A DNA stretch of 64,000 nucleotides from contig NZ_JAGBLU010000004.1 in assembly GCF_017635265.1 (NCBI RefSeq), positions 1 to 64,000 on the forward strand, given 5' to 3'. Shown here in pieces: positions 29,861 through 38,385 of this stretch (the stretch's first letter is position 1; the number at the start of each line of letters is the position of its first letter). Both the position numbers and the translations under genes were made by a program. The notes beneath the pieces were generated by a model that did not search any database, was not told the DNA's origin, and saw only the letters and a program-made list of their open reading frames with translations. The DNA comes from Butyrivibrio sp. Lineage in GTDB: Bacteria; Bacillota; Clostridia; Lachnospirales; Lachnospiraceae.

Positions 29861-30844
29861 ATGAACAGACTGTTTTGTGTTATTCCCTGCTATAACGAGC
29901 AGGAAGTTCTTCCGGAGACATCTAAGAGACTTGAGGCTAAGCTAAAAGAACTCATTTCTGCCGGTAAGATTTCCAAAGATAGCAGGATTCTTTTTGTAAA
30001 TGACGGATCTAAGGATAATACCTGGAACATGATAAAAAAGCTTCATGAGGAAAACGAGATTTTTCAGGGTATTAATCTTTCTAAAAATATGGGACATCAG
30101 AATGCACTTTTGGCAGGCCTGATGACAGCCAAGGATCTTTGTGATGCTGCAATTTCTCTTGATGCAGATCTTCAGGATGATATAAACGCTATCGATGAGA
30201 TGGTTGATAAGTTTAACAGCGGCATTGATATTGTCTATGGTGTCAGATCAAAGAGAGCTACTGACACATTTTTTAAGAAATTTACAGCAGAGACTTTTTA
30301 CAAGCTTATAAATTCAATGGGCGGTAATACTGTTTATAATCATGCAGATTACAGACTTATGAGTAGGCGCGCCCTCATGGCTCTTTCTGAATTTGGCGAA
30401 GTTAATCTGTTCCTTCGCGGAATTGTTCCGATGATAGGATTTAATACCGATGTGGTTTACTACGAGAGAGCAGAGAGATTTGCAGGTGAGAGTAAATATC
30501 CTCTCAAAAAGATGCTTAGCTTTGCTGTTGAGGGAATCACAAGCTTAAGTACAAAACCTATAAAGCTTATTACAGGACTCGGATTTTTTATTTTCTTTGT
30601 AAGTATCGTTGTACTTATTTATTCACTTGGCAGGTATTTTACAGGACATACAATTCCGGGATGGACAACTACAGTTCTTTCCGTGTGGGCAATTGGCGGT
30701 CTGATTATGATTTCTCTCGGAGTAATTGGCGAATATGTCGGCAAAATTTATCTTGAGAGTAAGAACAGACCGAGGTTTATCATTGAGTCCTATGTGGGAG
30801 ACAAAGAAGATATGGAAACATCAGAGTATGTATACAAGAGATGA
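29861..30844 (+). CDS. family 2 glycosyltransferase (CsbB/GtrB-like)
   Basis: A 327-residue membrane-bound transferase expected to load a sugar onto a polyprenyl phosphate at the inner face. The GT-A domain (1-235) has IPCYNEQEVL, FVNDGSKDNTW, the DxD site SLDADLQDD and the family mark RFAGESKYPLKKM. Two C-terminal membrane helices (about 245-270 and 282-305) match the GtrB/CsbB/DPM1 layout. The ATG at 29861 follows AGAAGGA. In known systems such an enzyme supplies YfhO-type or GtcA-containing glycosylation pathways. A YfhO homologue lies 2 kb upstream, separated by leuCD; no GtcA flippase is present. Confidence 0.85.
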   Translation: MNRLFCVIPCYNEQEVLPETSKRLEAKLKELISAGKISKDSRILFVNDGSKDNTWNMIKKLHEENEIFQGINLSKNMGHQNALLAGLMTAKDLCDAAISLDADLQDDINAIDEMVDKFNSGIDIVYGVRSKRATDTFFKKFTAETFYKLINSMGGNTVYNHADYRLMSRRALMALSEFGEVNLFLRGIVPMIGFNTDVVYYERAERFAGESKYPLKKMLSFAVEGITSLSTKPIKLITGLGFFIFFVSIVVLIYSLGRYFTGHTIPGWTTTVLSVWAIGGLIMISLGVIGEYVGKIYLESKNRPRFIIESYVGDKEDMETSEYVYKR

Positions 30845-30901
30845 TGTTTTTTTAACTTATCGAGTAGTATAAATAAAAGTACGAATCAGGAGATTTTTAT
30901 A

Positions 30902-31708
30902 ATGGCTAAGAAACCGGAAGATTTTAAAAAACAGATGGAAGATAACATGAAAGCTGCACCCAATCCCAATTCTCATGTTAAAAAAGTTATAGGAATAGTC
31001 AGCGGAAAGGGAGGCGTAGGTAAGAGCCTTGTTACGGGACTTTCTGCCGTAGCTATGAATAAGAAGGGATATAAGACAGGTATCCTTGATGCAGATATTA
31101 CAGGACCTTCTATTCCAAAGATGTTTGGCATCGGCAAGTTTAACATGGGAGATGAAAAAGGTCTTATTCCTGCAGCCACTTCTAATGGTACCAAGGTTAT
31201 GTCTCTTAACATGCTTACGGAAAATGAGACAGACCCGGTTATCTGGAGAGGACCTGTTATCGCAGGTATTGTCAAACAGTTCTGGTCGGATGTTAATTGG
31301 GGCGATGTGGACTTTTTGTTTGTTGATATGCCTCCGGGAACAGGGGATGTTCCGCTTACAGTTTTCCAGTCACTTCCTGTTGACGGTATTATTGTTGTTT
31401 CAACACCTCAGGATCTGGTAGAGATGATAGTTGAAAAGGCTATCAATATGGCAAATTTGATGAACATTCCTGTACTTGGAATCGTTGAAAATATGAGTTA
31501 TATGAAATGTCCTCACTGTGGTGAAATGCTTAATATCTTCGGTAACAGCAAAATCGAGAGCTATGCTGCGTCAAACGGAATCGATATTCTGGGGAAGATT
31601 CCGCTTGATCCTGAAATTGCAGCTCTCTGCGATGGCGGTAAAATTGAAGATATAAAAGAGAATTACCTTGAGAGTCTTGAGTTTATTCTAGAGGGAATGA
31701 TTGACTAA
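30902..31708 (+). CDS. mrp: Mrp/NBP35-type iron-sulfur carrier ATPase
   Basis: A 268-residue P-loop ATPase of the Mrp/ApbC/NBP35 family, which binds and delivers Fe-S clusters. The deviant Walker A is GKGGVGKS (about 36-43). Other motifs are DADITGPSIPKMFG, the Walker B-like VDMPPGTGDVP, and the cluster-binding CPHC near residue 203. It lacks the N-terminal DUF59 domain of longer Mrp proteins. It stands alone between the glycosyltransferase and the AI-2E family gene, with 57- and 38-base gaps. Confidence 0.92.
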   Translation: MAKKPEDFKKQMEDNMKAAPNPNSHVKKVIGIVSGKGGVGKSLVTGLSAVAMNKKGYKTGILDADITGPSIPKMFGIGKFNMGDEKGLIPAATSNGTKVMSLNMLTENETDPVIWRGPVIAGIVKQFWSDVNWGDVDFLFVDMPPGTGDVPLTVFQSLPVDGIIVVSTPQDLVEMIVEKAINMANLMNIPVLGIVENMSYMKCPHCGEMLNIFGNSKIESYAASNGIDILGKIPLDPEIAALCDGGKIEDIKENYLESLEFILEGMID

Positions 31709-31746
31709 TATATTATTGATGAGAGATTTGACAGGGGAATATTGAT

Positions 31747-33153
31747 ATGAAGATTAAACCTGAAAAAAACCAGGTGACTTGGGCGATTACGATATTTATT
31801 TTGGCAATTGCGCTGATGATTGCCTATTATATTATTTTTGATGGAAGAACACTTGTAAATTCCATAGGTGGAGTGGTGGATTCTCTTTCAGGAATAATAA
31901 TTGGTGTTGTTATTGCGTTTGTCTTGTTGCCGCTTTTAGAGGGGATAGAAGAGAAGATTCTTTATCCCTTGTATAAACTTTTTGGAAAAGAAACTTCTGA
32001 ATATGCCAAAGAGGATAGAAAGAAGAGAGAACAGATCAGGAAAATAGCAATTCTTTTGACTATGGTAATATTTATTCTGATTATCTATAGCCTTTTTAGA
32101 ATCATTATTCCGCAGCTTATTGACAGTATTAAGGAAATAGCAACGAATCTTCCGATATATGTAAACAATGTGGATGAGTATTCAAATCTTTTTTTGAGCA
32201 ATAACCCTGAGTTGCAGAAGTTAATCGATTCTCAGCTGGATGCATATTATGAGAACTTAAGTGAATTCCTTACCAAAAAGCTCCTTCCTATGCTTCCTAG
32301 TGTTGACACAATGTTCAAGTTTGCATCAAAAAGTGTCTTTTCAATCGTTGGAGTTATGATTGACCTGATTGTAGGAACAATTGTTGCTATATATGTGCTT
32401 AATTCCAAGGAAAAGTTTACAACTGTAGGCAAGAAGATGGCTTATTCTTTCTTTAGGGAAGACTTTGCCAATGAGCTTATTGGTGGATTCAGATTCACAA
32501 AGACCACATTTGAGAGTTTTATCGGCGGTAAGATTATAGATTCTCTGATTATTGGAGTTATCTGCTATATTGGTGCTCTGATACTTAAGATTGATTATCC
32601 TGTACTTATATCAGTTATTGTAGGAGTAACTAACATTATTCCTTTTTTTGGTCCTTATATCGGAGGAATAGCAGGAGCTCTTTTATTAGTACTCATTGAT
32701 CCGATTGAAGCGCTTATATTCCTTATTTTTGTGATTGTGCTTCAGCAGTTCGACGGTAATATTTTAGGACCGATGATCCTTGGTAGTTCAACAGGTCTTT
32801 CGAGCTTCTGGGTTATTTTTTCCATTACACTTTTTGGCGGATTATGGGGAATTATCGGATGGCTTATAGGTGTTCCTATTTTTGCCGTGTTCTACGCTTT
32901 TGTGGGGTGGATCACAAATATTCTTTTGGAAAAGAGAAAGTTAAGCACAAATACTGAGGACTACTATGATCTTGCCTATATAGAAAACAAAGAGTATAAA
33001 CCTTTGAGCAATAAAGAGAACGTTAAGTTCAATGCCAGTAAGGAAGCTGATACATTTAAAAAGATATTTAATGTTGAGGGAATAAAGAAAGCTGCAAGGC
33101 AGAAAAAAGTTGCAAAGAAGGGGAAAACTTCTGATCAGGAAGATAAGTCTTGA
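31747..33153 (+). CDS. AI-2E family transporter
   Basis: A 468-residue membrane protein of the PF01594 (AI-2E/PerM) family, with about eight membrane helices. The conserved C-terminal half includes GVTNIIPFFGPYIGGI and QQFDGNILGPMILG. A mostly soluble segment (about 135-200) lies between helices, as is usual. A Lys/Glu-rich cytoplasmic tail of about 70 residues ends it (AKKGKTSDQEDKS). Family members include Na+/H+ antiporters and exporters of small molecules, so the substrate cannot be given. Confidence 0.88.
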   Translation: MKIKPEKNQVTWAITIFILAIALMIAYYIIFDGRTLVNSIGGVVDSLSGIIIGVVIAFVLLPLLEGIEEKILYPLYKLFGKETSEYAKEDRKKREQIRKIAILLTMVIFILIIYSLFRIIIPQLIDSIKEIATNLPIYVNNVDEYSNLFLSNNPELQKLIDSQLDAYYENLSEFLTKKLLPMLPSVDTMFKFASKSVFSIVGVMIDLIVGTIVAIYVLNSKEKFTTVGKKMAYSFFREDFANELIGGFRFTKTTFESFIGGKIIDSLIIGVICYIGALILKIDYPVLISVIVGVTNIIPFFGPYIGGIAGALLLVLIDPIEALIFLIFVIVLQQFDGNILGPMILGSSTGLSSFWVIFSITLFGGLWGIIGWLIGVPIFAVFYAFVGWITNILLEKRKLSTNTEDYYDLAYIENKEYKPLSNKENVKFNASKEADTFKKIFNVEGIKKAARQKKVAKKGKTSDQEDKS

Positions 33154-33227
33154 CGAATGCTTTTAAAGGATTATAATGATATTTATTAGCGCTTTGACGT
33201 ATTAAAGTCTAAAAGGGGATGAAAATT

Positions 33228-34259
33228 ATGAGTAAAAAGAATTTAGATTGGGCAAACATTGGATTTAGCTACATGGTAGCAGATAAGAGATATGTATCCA
33301 ACTTCAAAGACGGCAAGTGGGATGATGGATGCCTTACAGAGGATTCGAAAGTTGTTTTAAGTGAGGATTCAGGTGTTCTCCACTATGCACAGGAATGCTT
33401 TGAAGGCCTTAAGGCTTATGAAACAGAGGATGGAAAGATTGTTACATTCAGACCGGATCTCAATGCTAAAAGAATGGTTGATTCAGCCAAGAGACTTGAA
33501 ATGCCTCCTTTCCCTGAAGACAGATTCATAAAAGCTGTAGAGGAAGTTGTTGCAGCTAATAGAGACTGGGTTCCTCCATATGGTAGCGGTGCTACACTTT
33601 ATATAAGACCTGTTATGTTTGCAACAGGAAATGTAATTGGTGTTAAGCCTGCTGATGAGTATCAGTTCAGAATTTTCGTTACTCCTGTTGGTCCGTATTT
33701 CAAAGGCGGTGCTAAACCAATCGTTGTTAAGATAAGTGATTTTGACAGAGCAGCACCACACGGAACAGGTAATATCAAAGCCGGTCTTAACTATGCAATG
33801 AGTTTACATGCTATCGTTACAGCACACGAAGAGGGATTTGCCGAGAACGTATATCTTGATGCTGAGTCAAGAACATATATTGAGGAGACAGGTGGAGCAA
33901 ATATTATATTTGTTACTAAGGATGGAGGACTTGTTGTTCCTAAGTCACATACAGATTCAATTCTTCCTTCAATCACAAGAAGATCCATTGTATATGTAGC
34001 AAGGGAAATTCTTGGTCTTAATGTCGAGGAGAGACCTGTTAAACTTTCAGAAGTTGACGGTTTTACAGAAATGGGACTTTGCGGAACAGCAGCAGTTATC
34101 AGCCCTGTTGGCAAGATTAATGATCATGGCAGAGAAATCTGTTTCCCAAGTGGCATGGACGAGATGGGACCTGTTATCAAGAAACTTTATGATACTTTGA
34201 CAGGTATTCAAATGGGAACTGTTGAAGCTCCTGAAGGTTGGATTCACGTAATTGAATAA
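33228..34259 (+). CDS. ilvE: branched-chain amino acid aminotransferase
   Basis: A fold-type IV PLP enzyme, 343 residues, making the last step of valine, leucine and isoleucine synthesis. The Schiff-base Lys lies in GTGNIKAGLNYA. The cofactor-binding EETGGANIIFV and GTAAVISPVG segments match BCAT II-type enzymes. The ATG at 33228 is preferred over one at 33219 because AAGGGG (33213-33218) then has a normal spacing. It completes the branched-chain gene set around it (ilvB, ilvC, leuCD), though ilvD, leuA and leuB are elsewhere. Confidence 0.95.
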   Translation: MSKKNLDWANIGFSYMVADKRYVSNFKDGKWDDGCLTEDSKVVLSEDSGVLHYAQECFEGLKAYETEDGKIVTFRPDLNAKRMVDSAKRLEMPPFPEDRFIKAVEEVVAANRDWVPPYGSGATLYIRPVMFATGNVIGVKPADEYQFRIFVTPVGPYFKGGAKPIVVKISDFDRAAPHGTGNIKAGLNYAMSLHAIVTAHEEGFAENVYLDAESRTYIEETGGANIIFVTKDGGLVVPKSHTDSILPSITRRSIVYVAREILGLNVEERPVKLSEVDGFTEMGLCGTAAVISPVGKINDHGREICFPSGMDEMGPVIKKLYDTLTGIQMGTVEAPEGWIHVIE

Positions 34260-34286
34260 ATTTTGGCAGATATTTATATAGAGAGT

Positions 34287-34326
34287 AAAAGAGCTTTGCA
34301 CCGCGGTGATGCAAAGCTCCTTTTTA
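34287..34326 (+). terminator. intrinsic terminator after ilvE
   Basis: Arms GAGCTTTGCA (34291-34300) and TGCAAAGCTC (34310-34319), flanked by AAAA and CTTTTT, so it may act in both directions and also end the minus-strand remnant. Confidence 0.85.
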
Positions 34327-34331
34327 AAAAT

Positions 34332-34870
34332 TTATTTTGTTGTAATAGCCTGCTCGGCGTCAACTTTGGCGAAGAGGTCGCTGATCTTAGATTCAGAGAG
34401 TTTGAATCTGTCAAAAATACGATGACGAATCTTATCATCAGAAATGCCTTCTTCTTTACAGAACTTTATCATTTCCAATGCAGCTTCTTCCATTGTCTCT
34501 TTTCTTGTTTCTTCCCTGACTTCGCGTTTTATAGATAACTCACGGTCCCATTGTCTCATATATTCGTCGATGACCTCCTTGCGATTTTTAATCCTGGCGC
34601 ATTTCCTGAAGCTTTTGACTATGTTCAGAAGAGATAGTGATTTTGCCTGATGCGCTGTTCTTACATAAGTTTGAATTCGAATCACTGCCAGCAACTTAAA
34701 AGTTAGGCTTTCCGTTGCAATAGAGATAGATGTGACGTATTCCATCATCATAATCAATGCCCGGATGAGTTATAAGAGTGGTACTTGCTTCATAGTACAT
34801 ATCACCGGCAAGAATAAGTACACCACAAATACAGCCTCTCACAAAATAGACAAGAGACTTTCATTATTTC
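34332..34870 (-). pseudogene. decayed Rpn/PD-(D/E)XK-type recombination nuclease gene
   Basis: Two pieces in different frames are visible. The downstream piece (34332 to about 34690) ends like Rpn-type nuclease/transposase proteins: RKEVIDEYMRQWDREL, a Glu/Arg-rich helix (KREVREETRKETMEEA), then a short conserved C-terminus (EEGISDDKIRHRIFDRF). The upstream piece (about 34705-34870) reads GDMYYEASTTLITHPG then DYDDGIRHIYLYCNGKPN and then stops. At least one frameshift separates them and the N-terminal part is lost. It is a remnant of an accessory gene typical of Lachnospiraceae genomes. The exact family assignment is by pattern only. Confidence 0.6.
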
Positions 34871-34931
34871 CTAAAAAAGGATATAGTATAGTAATTAAAA
34901 CACTTAATTATAATTCAATGGGAGATAGGTA

Positions 34932-35033
34932 ATGGCAAAGAGATTAGAAAGAACTGGATATGATAGTTCTAAACTGGCTTCGCAGATTAAGATATTCGGC
35001 GAAAATGTCACTATCAAACTCTTTCTTTTATAA
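34932..35033 (+). CDS. possible 33-residue small ORF or gene remnant
   Basis: An ATG with a strong upstream GGGAGATAGG encodes MAKRLERTGYDSSKLASQIK, then IFGENVTIKLFLL. Nothing is recognised. It may be the intact front end of a deleted gene, since it lies between two remnants in the island. Evidence is only the ribosome site and open frame. Confidence 0.25.
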   Translation: MAKRLERTGYDSSKLASQIKIFGENVTIKLFLL

Positions 35034-35109
35034 GATAGCAACCTAATTATAATAGTTGATGACAGCCCTTTTGTCAAATGCCCATTCCACATTTAAAACC
35101 GTCATGCAG

Positions 35110-35370
35110 TCACGCACAATACCCTGCATATACAGATGAAAGCGCATTTAACTGATTTCTCTTTTGCTCCATGGACGGATGAACATAGCGGTTAAGCGTG
35201 ATCTGAACACTTGAATGCCCTAAGATTTCGCTTAGTGCCTTGGCATCCATCCCGTTATATACGCAGTTTGTGGCAAAGGTATGCCTCAAAACATGGAATT
35301 TCTTATGACTGATTCCGACATCTTTAAGTATTTTACCATATTTTATGCGAAAGCGTCGGTTGAGAATGCA
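35110..35370 (-). pseudogene. tyrosine recombinase (integrase) C-terminal remnant
   Basis: The minus strand encodes about 86 residues without a start. They match the end of a phage/ICE-type tyrosine recombinase: LNRRFRIKYGKILKDVG, HVLRHTFATN (catalytic His-x-x-Arg), ILGHSSVQITLNRYVHP (His and nucleophile Tyr). An in-frame stop lies just upstream at 35371-35373 and the N-terminal DNA-binding and core parts are missing. It marks the region as a former integrated element. Confidence 0.85.
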
Positions 35371-35450
35371 CTAATTAATGTTGATAAAGGCTTTTCTGAA
35401 AAATTTTTTCCTCATTGATCTTGTATCAAAGAGCCTTGCAACTTTGATTG

Positions 35451-36692
35451 TCAAAAATCTTTATAATTTGGATTTGGTCTTTGGTTAACATATGGCACTT
35501 CATCCAAATAGTAGTACATTTCTCTGTCGTAACTTATTGGAATATTGTGCTGGAACTCCAGGAAAAGATCCAGCTTATTACTGTAGGAGTCTGCTATCAT
35601 TTTTGCTTTTTGGCTATCAATGCCGTGCTCAATATAGTATTTTTTTACTTTTAACGGTGTTGGCAGAAGCGAAGTATTGACCAAAGTTTTGTTATGTACT
35701 AACTGAAGTCTGTTTACCTCAAGCTTATCGATTCCATTATCTTCTAAACGCAGTAGTGATGCTCTGTTCATGTACTGTGGAATGTCAAAAAACATGGAAT
35801 TTCCGTTATCGTATATTGGAGCCATTGAGACGAACTTGAGAGTATCCGGATTTCGTAATATTCCAAAATTATCCCAGTGTCTGTCTGCGTTTGTAGTGAT
35901 GAAATCTATCATGATCATATAATCGAGAAAGTTTTGAACATAGCCGCAGTCTAAACCATTGTTTATGCAGATATCAATGAATTTATTTAACTCTGTTGAG
36001 GAATCATATGATTCCTCATTTTTATATCCTCCGGTAACTTGAAATGCTGTGATTAGTTCCAAGTGTTCATCGGTGAAAAAGTGACATCTGCTGTATTTAT
36101 TGTTCTCAGAGTCCTCGCCAAGGATTTCATAAGGTGTATATTCACTAAATCCCTGTTGCCTATGAACCAAGGATACAAATGATTCATTAACATTTTGGAT
36201 GCCATTGGCATATTTTGGATTGCTCAACTTATCCAAAAACCATTTCCCTTTTATGTTTATGGCTTTTTTGTCCAAGGATCCGTTTAATGCTGCATCAGGC
36301 GAGTTTGAATAATGTGCTCTTCCCTCACCGCTGTGAAAATGTATTGTCTTATTCCCGTTTTTAAATAGATTAACTTCTTTCCATAATAAAGTAAGTTCTG
36401 CAGGGCATATCCAATATGTATCGGTAAGGCTTAACCCCAGGTTTTTCATTAGAAGTTCTGAAGGAGAAGAGCAGTCATATGCCTTTAGAAGGGAAAGAAG
36501 ATGCTCTCTCCCTTCAGGAATTGAGCGCTGTTTCCACCAGTCATATAAATGCTTGCTTTTGGTTGAACCAAGGTAAGGCATATGCATAGGATTGATAATG
36601 TGGTGATTCATGATTTCACCATCATTGTTTAATTGCAAAATTGCAACATCTATATCTTTATGTTTCAGTATGAACATTCTGTCTTCGTTCAT
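35451..36692 (-). CDS. HipA-like kinase domain protein
   Basis: The protein has 413 residues. The C-terminal half has the HipA kinase pattern: catalytic loop NADRHWDNFG (Asp270, Asn275) and metal-binding APIYDNGNSMF (Asp295). HipA kinases phosphorylate proteins, classically glutamyl-tRNA synthetase, and act as persistence toxins. The N-terminal ~130 residues are not the usual HipA N-domain but include a W-W-x-x-R-S-I-P-x-x-R motif and LGLSLTDTYWI, seen in a HipA-related group of Clostridia by my recollection. The gene overlaps the upstream unknown gene by 35 bases, so the pair is coupled. Substrate and toxicity are unknown. No XRE-type HipB antitoxin is adjacent. Confidence 0.75.
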   Translation of the reverse strand: MNEDRMFILKHKDIDVAILQLNNDGEIMNHHIINPMHMPYLGSTKSKHLYDWWKQRSIPEGREHLLSLLKAYDCSSPSELLMKNLGLSLTDTYWICPAELTLLWKEVNLFKNGNKTIHFHSGEGRAHYSNSPDAALNGSLDKKAINIKGKWFLDKLSNPKYANGIQNVNESFVSLVHRQQGFSEYTPYEILGEDSENNKYSRCHFFTDEHLELITAFQVTGGYKNEESYDSSTELNKFIDICINNGLDCGYVQNFLDYMIMIDFITTNADRHWDNFGILRNPDTLKFVSMAPIYDNGNSMFFDIPQYMNRASLLRLEDNGIDKLEVNRLQLVHNKTLVNTSLLPTPLKVKKYYIEHGIDSQKAKMIADSYSNKLDLFLEFQHNIPISYDREMYYYLDEVPYVNQRPNPNYKDF

Positions 36693-37509
36693 AATATTTT
36701 GATACCTCTTTTTCGAAATTGATCTGATTTATGTATTTTTCTACAAAAAAGCCCATTCGAGCGCATTCTGCATCAAATTTGGAGGAACTGTCGCTAAAAT
36801 ATGGTTCATATTGCAATTCATATTTTTCCTTTTGGTGATAAAAAGTAATGGTGTAATCGGTGGAATTCTTTTTAAAGCTGTATTTTATTCCGGAGTTTGT
36901 CCGTGATACAGTAGGTTGTTTTTTACTTTTTGCAGGATAGAGATCATGTGATGATATAAGCTGCTTGTTGCAGTCATTGTCAACAATAAGACCGGCAGTG
37001 GTCATGTAATCAGCTATTTTATCGATAGACGATTCATTGACATATATCATGTTTACTGTATGAATCTGCTTCTTGCCGTAGTAATGAATCACATAGCAGT
37101 TATTTTCTTCCGAATACTGCAAATAAAAAAGAAGATTATGTCCCGGGCTGATTCCCATAGCATTTTCAAGTATTTTTTCGTTGTGCTCATATGAAACAAT
37201 CATAGAGTTCGAGCATTGAATGTTATCAAGAAGTGTCAGGTCTTCCTCAATTTCATGAAGCCGTTTTTCAAGATCCTGCCGTGAATCAAAACACTGTTTG
37301 CATAGTTTTTTCTTGTCTTTTGATAGATAAACAGAGACAAGGCGGTAATGCGTGTCTTTAAATTGAAGATACTCGCTTTTATTACCACGGATATTTTTAA
37401 CAGAAATATAGCCTGGGATGGCGTACTTTTTAGAGAGACATTGAAGAAATGTCTTTTCTGATAAAAGAGAAGATTTAGTTTTGGTTAGAAATTCTTTCAA
37501 TTCACTCAT
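36658..37509 (-). CDS. unknown protein paired with the HipA-like kinase
   Basis: A 283-residue protein I cannot name. Residues ~28-60 read YAIPGYISVKNIRGNKSEYLQ, reminiscent of the small P-x-G-Y-I-x-x-K-x-I-x-G-x-x-Y-x-Y-L-Q domain in uncharacterised Firmicute proteins. A predicted coiled coil (about 70-105) follows, then a mixed alpha/beta remainder. The ATG at 37509 is chosen because AGAGG precedes it; an in-frame start 60 bases upstream would overlap the promoter. The gene heads a two-gene operon with the kinase. By position it could be an antitoxin, adaptor or kinase substrate, but that is inference. Confidence 0.6.
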   Translation of the reverse strand: MSELKEFLTKTKSSLLSEKTFLQCLSKKYAIPGYISVKNIRGNKSEYLQFKDTHYRLVSVYLSKDKKKLCKQCFDSRQDLEKRLHEIEEDLTLLDNIQCSNSMIVSYEHNEKILENAMGISPGHNLLFYLQYSEENNCYVIHYYGKKQIHTVNMIYVNESSIDKIADYMTTAGLIVDNDCNKQLISSHDLYPAKSKKQPTVSRTNSGIKYSFKKNSTDYTITFYHQKEKYELQYEPYFSDSSSKFDAECARMGFFVEKYINQINFEKEVSKYYERRQNVHTET

Positions 37510-37510
37510 A

Positions 37511-37553
37511 AACAACCTCTTATATAGTTGAGTTATTTGTATTGTAGGTTGTT
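37511..37553. promoter_or_regulatory. inverted repeat covering promoter spacer and ribosome site
   Basis: AACAACCT (37511-37518) and AGGTTGTT (37546-37553) are perfect 8-base arms. One overlaps the promoter spacer/-10 edge, the other the ribosome site of the first gene. It fits either a repressor operator or an mRNA hairpin. Confidence 0.5.
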
Positions 37554-37569
37554 TTGCAAGGCAAGTCAA
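37541..37569 (-). promoter_or_regulatory. promoter of the HipA-like operon
   Basis: On the minus strand, TTGACT (37569-37564), a 17-base spacer and TACAAT (37546-37541), about 30 bases before the start codon of the first gene. Confidence 0.65.
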
Positions 37570-37680
37570 GGAAATCTTAAGAAGCCATCGAAAAAACGTT
37601 CAATTACAATAGTATAAATATTTTTATAGATTAATGTTACAATACAAATTATGAATTAAAAGAATTGGCGGGATAAGATA

Positions 37681-38301
37681 TTGATAGCATATGTAAATGG
37701 AATTTTAGAAAATATAGAAGAAGGACTGGCTGTAGTTGATGTAAATGGCGTTGGCTACAATGTGAATATATCCGGATCTACCATGGACAGGATGCCGGGA
37801 ATAGGAGAAGCGGTCAAACTCTATACATATACAAACGTAAAAGAGGATGCCTTTACGCTTTTTGGCTTTCTTTCAAGGGATGAGCTTAATCTTTTTAAGA
37901 TGCTCATAACAGTAAACGGTATAGGTCCCAAGGGGGGACTGGCTATATTATCTGTTATGACGCCGGATGACTTAAGATTTGCGATTATAGCAGGAGACAG
38001 CGGAGCAATTTCCAAGGCTCCCGGAGTTGGAAAAAAGACTGCGGAGAGGATTACTCTTGAACTCAGGGATAAGATTAAGGCTACAGAAGACAGTATGCTT
38101 GCATCTGCGGCTGGCCTTTCTTCATCAGAAATAAAAGAAACAGAGAATCCTGCAAGAGATGAGGCTGTCGCAGCGCTTGTAGCTCTTGGTTATAATGCGG
38201 CAGATGCGACAAAAGCAGTGAGAAAGGTTCTTTCTATTAATCCGGATATGTCTAATGATACTGAACTGCTTTTGAAACAGGCATTAAAAGAGATGTTTTG
38301 A
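37681..38301 (+). CDS. ruvA: Holliday junction branch migration protein RuvA
   Basis: The DNA-binding tetramer that targets RuvB to Holliday junctions. The 206-residue protein has the N-terminal OB fold (MIAYVNGILENIEEG, YTYTNVKEDAFTLFGF), two helix-hairpin-helix motifs (VNGIGPKGGLAIL and APGVGKKTAERI) and the C-terminal domain (EAVAALVALGYN) that contacts RuvB. It starts at TTG (37681), which gives the exact family N-terminus and follows GGCGGGAT. No ruvC is present, as usual in Firmicutes, where RecU acts as resolvase. Confidence 0.95.
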   Translation: MIAYVNGILENIEEGLAVVDVNGVGYNVNISGSTMDRMPGIGEAVKLYTYTNVKEDAFTLFGFLSRDELNLFKMLITVNGIGPKGGLAILSVMTPDDLRFAIIAGDSGAISKAPGVGKKTAERITLELRDKIKATEDSMLASAAGLSSSEIKETENPARDEAVAALVALGYNAADATKAVRKVLSINPDMSNDTELLLKQALKEMF

Positions 38302-38385
38302 TAATGGGGTATCTTTTATCACATAATAAGAAACAACTGCAATAGAGTTAAAAAATAAATTTATTTTGAACTTGGGAAGAATAGT

